Positions 47,901 to 57,783 of a stretch of 64,000 nucleotides of DNA are shown here, piece after piece. Each line of letters starts with the position of its first letter. The stretch's first letter is position 1. The DNA comes from Heliocidaris erythrogramma (lineage: Eukaryota > Echinodermata > Echinoidea > Camarodonta > Echinometridae). The DNA is taken from the NCBI GenBank assembly GCA_025617745.1, contig CM046853.1, positions 5,266,873 through 5,330,872 of the forward strand. Direction: 5' to 3'. Below the pieces are notes generated by a model that saw only the letters and a program-made list of their open reading frames with translations, ran no database searches and was not told the DNA's origin. Made by a program: the position numbers and the translations under genes.

Positions 47901-50900
47901 GAGGGACACATAGTTACCATCATGTTTTACCCAATATTTTAATACTATTTGGGGGTCATTTGATTACCAGTAGAACATTCAGTAATTAATGACATATGGT
48001 ATTGCATATTATATCAAACCGTGTAGTTTTGCAAATGAATACATAACACACATGAAGGGGTTGGCTACCTTTTCAAATAGGTGAATATGTAAATCTCCAA
48101 TATAATAATAATAATAATAACGTTTTATTTACCCAGGGTAGCCACTTCAGGCGTAGCCAGGATTTTTCAATAGGGGGGGGGGGGGCAGACGTGAAGGATC
48201 CAACCGCATAGTCAGGATTTCATTTAAGGGGGGCGGTTGTGGGGCACGCGAAGAGTGCGAAATTGGTGATGAGCACGCAAAGCGTGCTCCCCAGTGGTGG
48301 GTGCAGGGAGGAGGAGTTTGCCCCCTCCCGCGCGAAAGCTCTTACGTTTTACAGCAAATTAGAGAGAAAGATAACGGCTCGTAACACTTTTTTGTTAAAG
48401 GCGGAAAGTTAGTTCGACGCCCTGGCAGCTTTTCAGTTATTTAGACGCAAGACTGCACTGTATGTGACAGGGGTGGTTGCAGGGAGGGAGGAGTTTCCCC
48501 CTCCCAGCGCGAAGCGCGAAAGCTCTGACGTTTTTAGCAAATTTGAGAGAAAGATAACGGCTTGTAGCAAACAATTTTTTAGGCGGAAAGTTATAGTTCG
48601 ACTCCCCGACTGCTTATTACTTACTTGGAGCAATGTAACAGGAGTGGGTGCAGGGAAGGGGAGTTTCCCCTTTCCTGTGCGAAGCGCGAAAGCTCTGATG
48701 TTTTAGCAAATTTGAGAGAAATTCAGCAAGGCGACTAAGTTGAGATTTCTTTCATAAGTTGAACCTTTGCAAATGCTGTTTTATACACTTTATCCTATAT
48801 TGGGAGCGCAATATTTAGCAGGATTCATATGAAACTTACATGATATAGCGAGCAAAGCAATTTCATTTTTATTTTTTCAAACTTTTTGATCCCTTTAAGC
48901 TTTTTAAGAACTATATACTGGGGGAGCAAAATTACGAGATCCTGAAAGAAAATAGTTATGCGAAGGTGCAAAGCGACCGAGCTTTGGAAATTTTCGCATT
49001 TCAAACCTTCAAAAACTAGATTTCTAGTGCATTTACCCTGCGGATTTGGGGGCGCGTGATCTGTAAAGATTATGATTTTTCTTCATTTCCCCCTAATTTT
49101 CTTTCTCTCCTTTGCGTTTTTTGCGCCCCCTCCAAGTGCTGCCCGGGGCACGTGCCCCTCTACCCCCTAGATACACCACTGAGCGAAGAGACCAGGCGGG
49201 GTGGGAGGGGGTATCCCCCTCCTACATCAGGGAATTTTTTTCAAAAAATCTGTCTATAAAACTTGCATTTTAGAGCATCCCAAAGTGGTTTTTAATGAAA
49301 AGAAGGAATGCACGGATCTACGCCAATGGACGGAACCCCTTAATTGAGAATAACAATGCAAGCGAACGAATTTTCTTCAGTATTTTCGCATTGAACTTAT
49401 GGCATTTCTTATATCCTTACTTCTAATCATTAAAGAATGTGATGGTATTTCAAGATCGAACATCATGAGTTTGGATAATTATTAGTTTAAGTTAATGTGT
49501 CATAATTCTTATTCATTTTATCCAAAAATATTTGGGGGGGATAATACAGGCCATCCCCCACCTCAATTTTTTTTTGGGATATATACCCCCATCCCCCGGG
49601 ATCGACACCCATGGTAATAGGGGTGGGTGCAGGAAGAGGAGAGTTACTTCCCCCCTTCGCGCGCGAAGCGCGAAAACTTTGAGGATTTAGATTTTTTTTT
49701 TAGAGCCGGATAACGGCTTGTAGCGCCTTTTAGGCCTTTTTTTCTCACTTCCCCCGCTTTTTCGCTCTCGCTCTCGGTTTTTTTTTTAGTGGCTGAATAG
49801 GGGGGCATGTCGATCCCGGGGGATGGGGGTATATATCAAAAAAAAAATTGAGGTGGGGGGATGGCCTGTATTATCCCCCCGGTGCCCCCCCCCCCCTGCT
49901 ACGCCAGTGAACATAATATACATCTATACGCAAAGGTAACTAACTCCCTAGCAGTGGTGTATCTAGTCGGGGCACTCTCTTGATTTCTAAGACTTAGTTT
50001 TGAGTCCAAAAGTTTTAAACCAGAGACAAAACAAGTCCTTAGGACTTGTTTTGTCACTTCTTTAAGTCTAATTAGGAGAGTTGGGGGCGCGTGCCTCGGG
50101 CGGCACATGAAGGGGTGCCAGAAACGCAAAAGAGAGAAACAAAAAGAGGACGAAATTATGACAAATTATGATCATTGAGTATAATGCTCCCCCAATCCGC
50201 AGGGTAAATACATAAGAAATACACTTCTTTGAGGGTTTGAAATGCGAAAATTTCCTAAAGCTCGGTCGCTGTGCTTTCCTGCATATTTTGCTCCAGGATC
50301 TCGTAATTTCGGGTCCCAGTATAGGATATAGTGAGAGCCAGAAGGGTGTTAACTTTGTGTTAAAGTATATGAGTTAACGCTCTTCTGGCTCAAAACAGAC
50401 AAAGTAACGTTAACTTTATAAAGGGTTCAAAATTCGAACAATAAAATGTAATTCTCGTTGCTTTGCTCTCTATGGTTTATGTTTCATCAGCCTCTTGTCA
50501 AATATTTCACCACCAATATAGGATAAAGTAGCATTTGCAAAGGTTCAACATATAAAAGAAAATCTCAATTATCGTTTGCCTTTCTAAATTCCCCAGCTAT
50601 TTCTCAAGGGTCTTCGTTACTTTTGCTCCCCTTCCAGAAGGAAGTGAATAGAAGACCTTCCATCAATGTTCAAAATTCGAATATCTACCCCTCATTTTTG
50701 CAGTGCTCAATAATTGCCAATTTTCCTGGAAAATGCATAAGAAAATACGTTTTTTGAGGTTACAAATGCAAAAATATACACTCTAAACAGTAAAGTGTTA
50801 AATTAGCATTTATAAGGACCGAGGACTGACTTTTTAGCTCACCTGAGCCTATGGCTCGAGTGAGCTATTGCGATGGAAATTTGTCCGTCGTCCGTCGTCC

Positions 50901-53636
50901 GTCGTGCGTCGTCCGTCGTCCGTTAACTTTTTACATTTTCATCTTCTTCTCCAAAACACATGATCGGAATTCAACCAAACTTGGTAGGAATCATCCTTAG
51001 GGATAGGGGACCCAAAGTTGCTAAAATGGTACATGTGGCCCCCAGGGGGCCCAGGGGGAAGGCCCCCAATTGTAAAAGCTATGTAAATTTCAAACATCTT
51101 CTTCTCCAGAACCAGGAGCTCAGACTTGGTATTGTGTATGGAGATACCTCTATAGATGAAGAATGAATGTTGTTCATGAAATTTCTCTGAGTGGCCCTAT
51201 AGGGGCCCTGTGGGGGTAACATACAGGAGGGGGGGGCGCTGCCAGGCAAAATGTACATTCTGATCTTCTTCTCCAAAACACATGATCGGAATTCAACCAA
51301 ACTTGGTAGGAATCATCCTTAAGGATAGGGGACCCAAAGTTGCTAAAATGGTACATGTGGCCCCCAGGGGGGCCCAGGGGAGGGCCCCCAATTGTAAAAG
51401 CTATGTAAATTTCAAACATCTTCTTCTCCAGAACCAGGAATAGCTCAGACTTTGTATTGTGTATGGAGATACCTCTAGACGAAAAATGAAAGTTGTTCAT
51501 GAATTTTTTCTGGGTGGCCCTATAGGGGGTCTGTGGGGGTAACATACTGGAGGGGGGAGGGCAAGTTGTCCGCCATCCATAAACCTTTTACATTTTCAGC
51601 TTCTTCTCCAAAACCCATGATTGGAATTTAACCGAACTTGGTAGGAAGCTCAGACTTGGTATTGTGTATAGAGATACCTCTATAGATGAAGAATGAAAGT
51701 TGTTCATGAAATTTTTCTAGGTGGCCTTATAGGGGCCCCTGCACCAGATGTGAATTGATCCACCTCAGGTGAGCGTCGTGCCCCCTGGGGCTCTTGTTTT
51801 TTTAAATGGTATAGATTAACCATTTTAACATGCTGGGTTCAGTCTTTGTAGTGTTGCATATACCTTTGGAAAAAGTGGTCACTCCTAGGCCTTCTTAAAT
51901 GGTCATTTAACATTTAACGGTCGCTTCGCTCACTCGCTTGTACAATAACGTAAGTAATGTTTGCCCGGGGCTGAAATACCTATAGAAACGCCACTGCTCC
52001 CTAGTACCGAGCACCAAGTGCACTTTTTTTTTGGTTTATTTGGTTTTATTTCCGCATTTCATAACAATTTACAATTATTCGACAATACAGAGTATAAATA
52101 TCAAAATTAATACAAGTACCAGATTATTACAAAAATCTTAGTACAAATTGTATACAGTAACTGAAATATTGGTTTGTCTGGTTTTAACGTATTATTCCTT
52201 TAAAAAAAGTATTAGGAAAGAAATATCAGTTTTGTAAGAAATGCGGGAGACCACCATATTAAGCTAAAAGCTTGAAATTGATGGAGGCCTCGAAAAGAAA
52301 GGGAAGAAAACAAGAGGAGATGCAATAAAATTCATAATGCATGTAAGATAAACTTTTGTGAAATCAACTGGTAAGTAAGTGGGATATCGAAAAATAAGTT
52401 TGAGTAGTTAAGCATGCATGCGGCTCAGTAAGTTTTCATTTTGGGGGCATAGATTTGAACACAATTATAAATGAACAAGTATACAAAGATAATTTTTTAG
52501 TGATTAATTATGTAATCTCATTGGTCAATCATGCCTTTGATAAAATCCCGTATTACCCGTGTACTCGGTCACAAATACAGACCATCCACTGAATATTTCC
52601 GTGAATGAGGTCATATGTCGCTGTTGTTGCTTTTATGTTTTGCATTGTTTTTGATATTTGTGCGACTATACTTCAAAGACAAAGACTGCCTCACACCAAC
52701 TGTTCCACAAGAACCGCAATCTCCAGCATCAAGCCAAACCCAAGGCCTACCTATGCCTGATTTCGACTTGAGCCCATTTTTGAGAGAATTAGAAGACGAT
52801 TCTTTGAGCAACAAACCCAAGAAATTCACATGACAAATACCATAAGAGAAGATCGAAATCACAGTAGTAGCAACGGCTCAGCATAATGTTGTTGTAAGCT
52901 TGAGATCACCACGACGGAGATCTTCCACAATGCCTTCATTCAGTGGGTGTACAATTCACAATCTGGTTGTGAATGTCTATCCACAACACCAGTATGTATC
53001 ATTGCCAAAGATGTAACTGTACATAGTTATGTTTGAACAGTTTGAATATGAACTTTTTATTTTGGCATTTTAAAGTTGACTTTGAACTGTTAAAATTTAC
53101 GAGTGGCAGTTATGAACAACAAATGACTTAGAGACTGATGAAATTGATATTGACCTACATGTATTCCTGATGGATGTTTCATGGAGGAACTGGAGACAAG
53201 AAAGACATGAAAGCACAAGTGGTGATTAGACCAATATGAATTATGTTTTTTCATCGTAGCTTTACCAATGAGATTACACTACAGAATTCATATAAATCTA
53301 CAATTAAAATTATAAAATCGTTACCCCCTTCTTGTTCTCACGAAATACGGGAAATATCTACGGTCTGGTGCCATATTCCATTCGGCCCCGTCCTCATGGA
53401 ATATGGCACCAGACCGTAGATATTTGCCCGTATTTCGTGAACAAGTAGGGGGTAACTAATAATATTTCAAATTTTGCAAAAACCTGTTTCAAGTAGTTGA
53501 CCACTTCAGGCTTGCCCATTTTGCTGGTTCCGAATGTCTGAATATTGAACGCAGATATTTTGATGGCAGAGATGGTGTGAGGCCAGCTAAAAGATGCGGC
53601 AAGTACACAGAAAAGAAGAGTTGAAAGAGGTGCCAT
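38857..53636 (-). CDS. Secreted deoxyribonuclease I, eight exons, 281 residues, intact
   Basis: Minus-strand exons, 5' to 3': 53636-53484, 44488-44400, 43868-43782, 42780-42674, 41114-41002, 40495-40338, 39593-39503 and 38904-38857. All introns have GT...AG in matching phases, giving 281 codons plus TAA; vertebrate DNase I precursors are about 282. The N-terminus MAPLSTLLFCVLAASFSWPH is a signal peptide. DNase I hallmarks, bovine mature numbering: Asn7 in SAFNIQTFG, Glu39 and Arg41 in LIQEIR, Tyr76 and Glu78 in SYKEQY, His134 in ALHAKP, Asp168 and Asn170 in MGDFNADC, Asp212 in NCAYDR, Asp251 and His252 in VSDHYPVE. The cysteines of the essential disulfide (DCSYV and TNCAY) are present. Activity: Ca/Mg-dependent endonucleolytic cleavage of double-stranded DNA outside the cell. 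Intron 1 is about 8.9 kb and full of transposons; the others are 0.4-1.6 kb. The 5' neighbour is a divergent paralogue 4.1 kb away. Confidence 0.93.
39119..39350. repeat. CTT and CT microsatellites
   Basis: (CTT)n at 39121-39170 continues as CCT/CTT-rich sequence to about 39215; (CT)n follows at 39318-39350. They lie in the last-but-one intron of the intact DNase I gene. Confidence 0.9.
40765..40865. repeat. C run and CT microsatellite
   Basis: A run of 16 C bases followed by CT-rich sequence, in the intron between exons 5 and 6 of the intact DNase I gene. Confidence 0.85.
41188..42577. mobile_element. 1.39 kb inverted-repeat element in a DNase I intron
   Basis: Left terminus CACACTCTTAAAAATGCGGG is matched by the complement of the right end CCACGCATTTTAAGAGTGTG. 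Subterminal copies of GCGTGGTCA and TGACCACGC are scattered in both orientations at both ends. It contains two (TA)n tracts (41663-41681 and 41945-41976). No clear target duplication and no transposase frame. Confidence 0.65.
45480..46960 (-). repeat. Duplicated LINE 3' UTR-like segment
   Basis: A purine-rich stretch with TACATTAAGCTACCCCAAGA, GAGAGAAATAAAGAGGAATGG-like words and GGGGGAATAACAATACAATC occurs twice: about 45480-45960 and 46075-46960. The second copy is longer and interrupted by a hAT MITE. It lies directly 3' (minus strand) of reverse transcriptase remnants, so it is probably the 3' part of that LINE, tandemly duplicated. Confidence 0.55.
46495..46776. mobile_element. hAT MITE with 8 bp target duplication
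   Basis: The ends GTGGCGTATCCAGG and (complement) CAGGGGCGTATCCAGG are flanked by TGTATGTA (46487-46494 and 46777-46784). C- and G-runs are inside. The left end lacks the first two bases of the CAGNGGCG consensus. Inserted into LINE-derived sequence. Confidence 0.8.
46960..47775 (-). pseudogene. LINE reverse transcriptase fragment
   Basis: The minus strand from about 47770 encodes INDIATSTPLRWKYVDDLSV, with the YVDD catalytic motif, then MTPKPEKCK, EFIKLLGVYL, MKWDMHVDNAVKQASRRLYM, IYSMYIRPLVEYASPVW and KIERVQKRACRIML. At least two in-frame stops (after PEKCK and after LLGVYL) break it. It is a different LINE from the one at 32559-35450. 5' truncated. Confidence 0.85.
47610..48003. repeat. 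Direct duplication around an inserted block
   Basis: GGGGGTCATTTGATTACCAG through GACATATGG (about 47610-47658) recurs at 47950-47998, bracketing about 290 bases. It looks like a tandem duplication within the LINE fragment, with the intervening 47780-47940 containing unrelated sequence. Confidence 0.6.
48148..49919. mobile_element. hAT-like non-autonomous element with ~175 bp internal repeats
   Basis: Left end CAGGCGTAGCCAGG and right end complement CACTGGCGTAGCAGG are diverged hAT termini; no target duplication was found. Inside, a unit of roughly 175 bp (GGGTGGTTGCAGGGAGG, CGCGAAGCGCGAAAGCTC, AGATAACGGCTTGTAG) recurs about four times (near 48295, 48465, 48645 and 49620). A ~70 bp inverted repeat (49545-49612 and 49805-49882, with GGGATCGACA ends) surrounds the last one. 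Confidence 0.55.
49952..51996. mobile_element. hAT-like element with 8 bp target duplication, carrying a nested element
   Basis: The termini CAGTGGTGTATCTAG and (complement) CAGTGGCGTTTCTATAG are flanked by a perfect CTCCCTAG duplication (49944-49951 and 51997-52004). It has no transposase. It hosts a short hairpin (50333-50394, GAGCCAGAAG arms) and pearl-like element D (50831-51799), which therefore arrived later or travelled as cargo. Confidence 0.8.
50831..51799 (+). mobile_element. Pearl/HINE-like element D, short array
   Basis: Same family as the copy at 17732-20280: head AGCTCACCTGAGCC with GGCTCGAGTGAGCT, GTCCGTCGTCC microsatellite, two ~335 bp units plus a partial third, tail GTGAGCGTCGTGCC and GGGGCTCTTGTTTTTTT. 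Units differ from those of the longer copy by scattered changes. Confidence 0.75.
52018..52200 (-). mobile_element. Possible LINE 3' end, minus strand
   Basis: On the minus strand, AT-rich sequence ends GCGGAAATAAAACC, AAATAAACC and an A tract at about 52023, resembling a LINE 3' UTR with poly(A). The 5' limit is unknown and there is no coding sequence. Confidence 0.4.
52615..52833 (+). CDS. Possible 72-residue single-pass membrane peptide
   Basis: The open frame begins MSLLLLLCFALFLIFVRLYF, an N-terminal hydrophobic helix followed by a basic-acidic stop (KDKD). A Pro/Ser/Gln-rich linker and an acidic end (SPFLRELEDD, then KPKKFT) follow. No family recognised. It could be a microprotein gene, an exon of an unseen gene, a processed pseudogene fragment or chance. 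It lies in the first intron of the intact DNase I gene on the opposite strand, about 0.65 kb from that gene's first exon. Confidence 0.3.
   Translation: MSLLLLLCFALFLIFVRLYFKDKDCLTPTVPQEPQSPASSQTQGLPMPDFDLSPFLRELEDDSLSNKPKKFT
53320..53456. repeat. 137 bp near-perfect hairpin next to a splice donor
   Basis: GTTACCCCC through CATATTCCAT (about 62 bases) is mirrored almost perfectly, with a loop of about 13 bases (CGGCCCCGTCCTC). The arms contain ATCTACGGTCTGGTGCCATA. It starts 28 bases into intron 1, downstream of the first exon of the intact DNase I gene. Its GC content is higher than the flanks. Probably a foldback MITE. Confidence 0.85.
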
Positions 53637-53706
53637 GATTTGATGCGTTTACTCTGATTCGTACGCTGCACAGAAACACGATCTGAAGTAACAGCAATGG
53701 GAAGGT

Positions 53707-53716
53707 CTCTTTTATG
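53707..53716 (-). promoter_or_regulatory. Possible TATA-like element of the intact DNase I gene
   Basis: CATAAAAGAG on the minus strand lies about 70-80 bases upstream of the ATG at 53636, leaving room for a short 5' UTR. It is an imperfect TATA box, seen by eye only. Confidence 0.3.
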
Positions 53717-54155
53717 CACTAAATTCATTTCTCATGCCAGTCAACAGTTGACATGATAAAAAAAGTCCGAGCAACTTTGAACTCTTCGTTAATCAATGAC
53801 ATTCTTATCTTATATGTATTTGGATTTGTCTGTACATGGATTGATTCTCTTCATTAAGTATCATCACGTAAATTATATTTTATTAGAAGGTATGTAGTTA
53901 ACCATGCAGAGCTTGTGGTCAAACGAATGTTAAAAATGAATATTTTGGAACTGGGGCTCTACTGTCAGACCATATTCCTGAATTTTTTCAAAAAGAACGA
54001 GCCATGTTCATAATAGGATCAATATGTGCCACTTCCTCCTCTAAAACAGAAAATGAATGTATATTAGAAGAGGAAACGCGTCCACCTCATTTTCTTAAAT
54101 TATTTACTAGTGCCACATTAACAGATTCCCATTCCACATTACTTAAGGGTTACAG

Positions 54156-56309
54156 CCCTATAGCTAGAAGCATAGTTAGCGGGTCCGATAGACCGACACC
54201 CAATAGATAGAAGGTTCGATAGACCGAACTACGAGAGGTCCAATAGGCAGACGGTTCTATAGACCGAATCGGCGGAGGGTCCGATAGTCCGAAGGTTCTA
54301 TAGATCGCATGTCCAACGGGTCCGATAGAGAGAAGGTCCGATAGACAGAAGGTTCTATAGACCGAATCGGCAAAAGGGTCCGATAGTCCGAAGGTTCAGT
54401 AGGGGTCCGATAGTTAGAAGGTCCGATAGACCGACAATAACGTACAAAAGGTAAAATAAGTGGATACAATAAGTTTTAATAGTTTTATCTCATAAAAGGA
54501 AAAGGGTAATGCCTTATCTTCTTCTATGTGTATTGTATAACCGATGCACTAGGTTTGTAGGCCCACCCCCCCCCCCCCCAAAAAAAAAAATGGGGAACTT
54601 ATTTTAAAGTTTTGTTTTATACATTTTCAACATGTTAAAAGTATTTTTATCAGAGCATCATCATCATCACCATGGGGCGGGGTGGTCCACCATGCAGCTC
54701 ACCCCCCCCCCCCCCCCCGTTTAATTTTGCCACTCCACAGATGCATTGCAATGGGGAACGCTGACCATTTTTTGAAACATGGAAATCTAATTACACACTA
54801 AAGCCCCGAGGCCCACCATGGCGGAAGCATTTTTTTCTAGTGGAGCAAGCTGAGGAAAGGGCGTCCCCTTCTATTACAAGTTTTATTTTTTAAACAAAGA
54901 AACCTTATGGGGTGCACACTTTATAGTTGAATTTTCATTAAAAGTAACAAAAGATAAGATGCTGACAACAAAACATTCTGACCGATAAAAATGAAATTGT
55001 TTCAATTAGGCCCTACCACCTTCTTGGGAGGGGGCGTTTCATTTTTTTTTTTTTTTTTTTTTTGGGGGGGGGGTTGTCGGTGATATTTTCCTACCAGTTA
55101 TGATGTCAGCTTTCATACTAATTATTTGAATGTTCACCGACTACACCCATACTACTACCTTGTGGCAAATTTAGTCTGTGGACTCTGTCGGTAAATTATA
55201 CCCTTTTTTTTTGGAGGGGGGGGTGGGGGAATTCGAGAATAGTCGGATACCTCACTGCCCGAATATTATGATATTCGGCTTCTTGTTGCTGCAGGACGTA
55301 AGAGGTGCTTTCTTCAAGAAACAATCTAGGCCTAGTTTCATGATTGTATGAGCGAGCAAAGTGAGCGAACGTGAGAGAGAAAACAAATTATGAAGAATTT
55401 GTATCCTGAGAATAGGTTCTAGCGTATTGTTATTCCGTTCTCATAATCTGTGTAACATGTTATCGGCATCTTCCGTTCTCATATTGGGAAGAGACTATTG
55501 TTCACATGCCATTATTTCTGAAAATTCATCTCTTTGGCCCCTTTAGGTCAACTTGCCGCTCGATTCCTTTCAGTTATGTTGCTAACATTCTTTGAGTAGA
55601 AAAATAGCATTTAGCTAGAGATTCAAGATGCAAGTCAAATAACCTCCATAAGAATATGACTTATTAATATAATTGGCATTGGTTTATATATACATAAATA
55701 TGGCGATAATATTAATAACTAATATCAATAATGAAAATATAATTTGCATTGGTAAATAACCCTAATACTGCAAGTGAGCGACGTTTTTGAATTTTTGTTT
55801 TCTTCTCCTTCCTTTCTGATTTCTTCTTTTCTTTTTCTCTCCTTTTCCTTTTATTTTTCTTTCCTTTTCAACCTCTTCCTTTTTTGCTTTTTCTTTGGTT
55901 GGAACGCCCCACTTATTTTAACCACTTATTTTTTTACCCACTTATCATTTTATCCACTATTTTACCCTTTTTACGTATTTATTGTCGTCTATCGGACCTT
56001 CTAACTATTGGACCCCTATTGAACCTTCGGACTATCGGACCCTCTTGCCGATTCGGTCTATAGAACCTTCTGTCTATTGGACCCTGATGTACATTCGGAC
56101 TATCGAACCTTCTATCTATCGGACCTTCTGACTATTGGACCCGTTGGTCATTCGATCTATAGAACCTTCGGACTATTGGACCCTCCTGCCGATTCGTCTA
56201 TAGAGCCTTCTGTCTACTGGACCCTCTCGTACATTCGGTCTATCGAACCTTCTATCTATTGGGTGTCGGTCTATCGGACCCGCTAACTATCGACCTTCTA
56301 GCTATAGGG
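54156..56309. mobile_element. TU-like foldback element with ~16 bp tandem-repeat arms
   Basis: Termini CCCTATAGCTAGAAG and its complement bound 2.15 kb. Each arm (54177-54446 and 55985-56298) is an array of a ~16 bp unit, GGTCCGATAGACCGAA or GGTTCTATAGACCGAA, with units such as ATCGGC between. The interior (54450-55980) has C, T and G runs and CT-rich tracts but no transposase. No convincing target duplication was seen beyond AG. Long arms made of short tandem repeats are the signature of the sea-urchin TU elements. Confidence 0.8.
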
Positions 56310-56559
56310 AGGACCCCGACTTGAGCACTCGTCCTATATAAAAAGGATGTCCATTATAGAAAAGTATTCCCTTAGCCGAGATTCCCTTTCTCATCTTTAA
56401 TAACAAACGATAACAGTGTTAACAATAATTATCCCTTAAATCGCACTTGTGCATTATGTTTCGTAGCATTTTGTTGTATCTTTGAAGATGCTCTTATCAT
56501 GCTTATATCCGGTGTTCCTCTTTTTGCATACCGGATCATATATTATATATTGAGAGAGA

Positions 56560-57291
56560 GGGGGGGGGAGATAACCCGATAAGTACCAACGTCAAATCTT
56601 CAAATTTCGCTAGATTGCATAGCCTATTTATGTTCTATAACTGTTGACTCCATTCATTGTATTGCAATTAAATCGATGGGGTTTTTTTAATTAACAGATG
56701 TTGTGACAACTGACAAGTCTGTTCCTTGTTAGGCAGTTGCCCCATTTCCGTCGCGAGAGGGCAAAATTATCAGCAGATGGTGTAAAGGAACAAAAATAAA
56801 CTTAGTTATGATTGGTCTTGAAACAGATGATGTGTGAGAAAAAAGAAAATACTCATAAAGCCAACTAACAGGCGGCTGTAGACCTGACTGTACAGTGGCG
56901 TATCCATCATAGGGCAGAGCTGGTGTCCGCCCCTCAAATTTTAGATTTAGTATTAGTGGATGAAATTCAAGATAATATGACATCTTTGCAAATATCTGAT
57001 AACATATATGTAATAACATATAAATTTCAATAACTATATTTGTCTTCATCTCTCTCTCTCTCTCTTTCTCTCTCGCTCTCTTGCTTTCTCTCTCTCCCCC
57101 TCTCTCTCTCTGTCTCTCTGTCACCCGATCCTCCGACATATAGCCAACAGATAAAGAGTGTGAAAATGAGGGGGATGAGATAAGCCCGATATTGACGAAC
57201 GTCAAACTATCTAATTTCGCTAGATTGCATAGCCTATTTATGTTTTAGGTATATCGACTTCATTCAATCCACTGCAATTAAATCGACGTGT

Positions 57292-57322
<31 letters not shown>

Positions 57323-57575
57323 AGATTTTGTAACAATACTTGCAAACCAACTGAATATGGGCATTGCGGTATCCAAAATAATGTTTCTATCTAACAAAAA
57401 ACTTCTTATTTTTCATCACGTACCCCAAACAAACCCCTTTTGGATTGCATAGCTTATGTATATTATGCCTATATACTGACACCATTGCAATTAAATCAAT
57501 ATTTTGTTTTAATGAAAAGACGTTGTAACAAGATGTGCAAACATAAATTTAAATAGAGGTCTGTGGTATTCAAGA
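56560..57575 (+). repeat. Three direct copies of a ~150-200 bp unit upstream of a DNase I gene
   Basis: TAGATTGCATAGCCTATTTA followed by GCAATTAAATCGA and AACAGATNTTGTNACAA-like sequence occurs at about 56565-56745, 57170-57380 and 57435-57570. Between the first two lie a hAT-like terminus (CAGTGGCGTATCC near 56894) and a CT microsatellite (57047-57120). The array ends 0.2 kb before the ATG of the third DNase I gene. Confidence 0.65.
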
Positions 57576-57783
57576 AAAATTCTATTTAATGCCCAAAACT
57601 GAGGATATTCACGCATTTACCCCAAAGGAGCTCTGTTTGATGTGAGGTCAGTGTGTGAAATTGTAATTGTAATGGTCTGCTACGTTCTTGTCGACACCTA
57701 TCTGTTATAATTATATTTTTCTTCATTTCTATCATTTTGTTTTCCTTAATTTGACAGGTCGGCTTTGTGAATCTTCTTCCATC

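Larger units (their letters stand above)
44489..53483 (-). other. First intron of the intact DNase I gene (8.9 kb)
   Basis: The interval separates the signal-peptide exon from the exon with LIQEIR. It contains C runs (44739-44768), LINE remnants (45480-47800), three hAT-type elements, a nested pearl-like element, a further LINE-type tail at about 52020 and a hairpin. No additional DNase I exon was found. A transmembrane-type open frame on the opposite strand (52615-52833) is listed separately. Confidence 0.8.

Noticed and set aside
56729..57205. 158-codon minus-strand frame with Arg/Glu repeats
   Set aside because: The Arg/Glu part is the antisense of a CT microsatellite; the rest covers a repeated unit and a hAT-like terminus.
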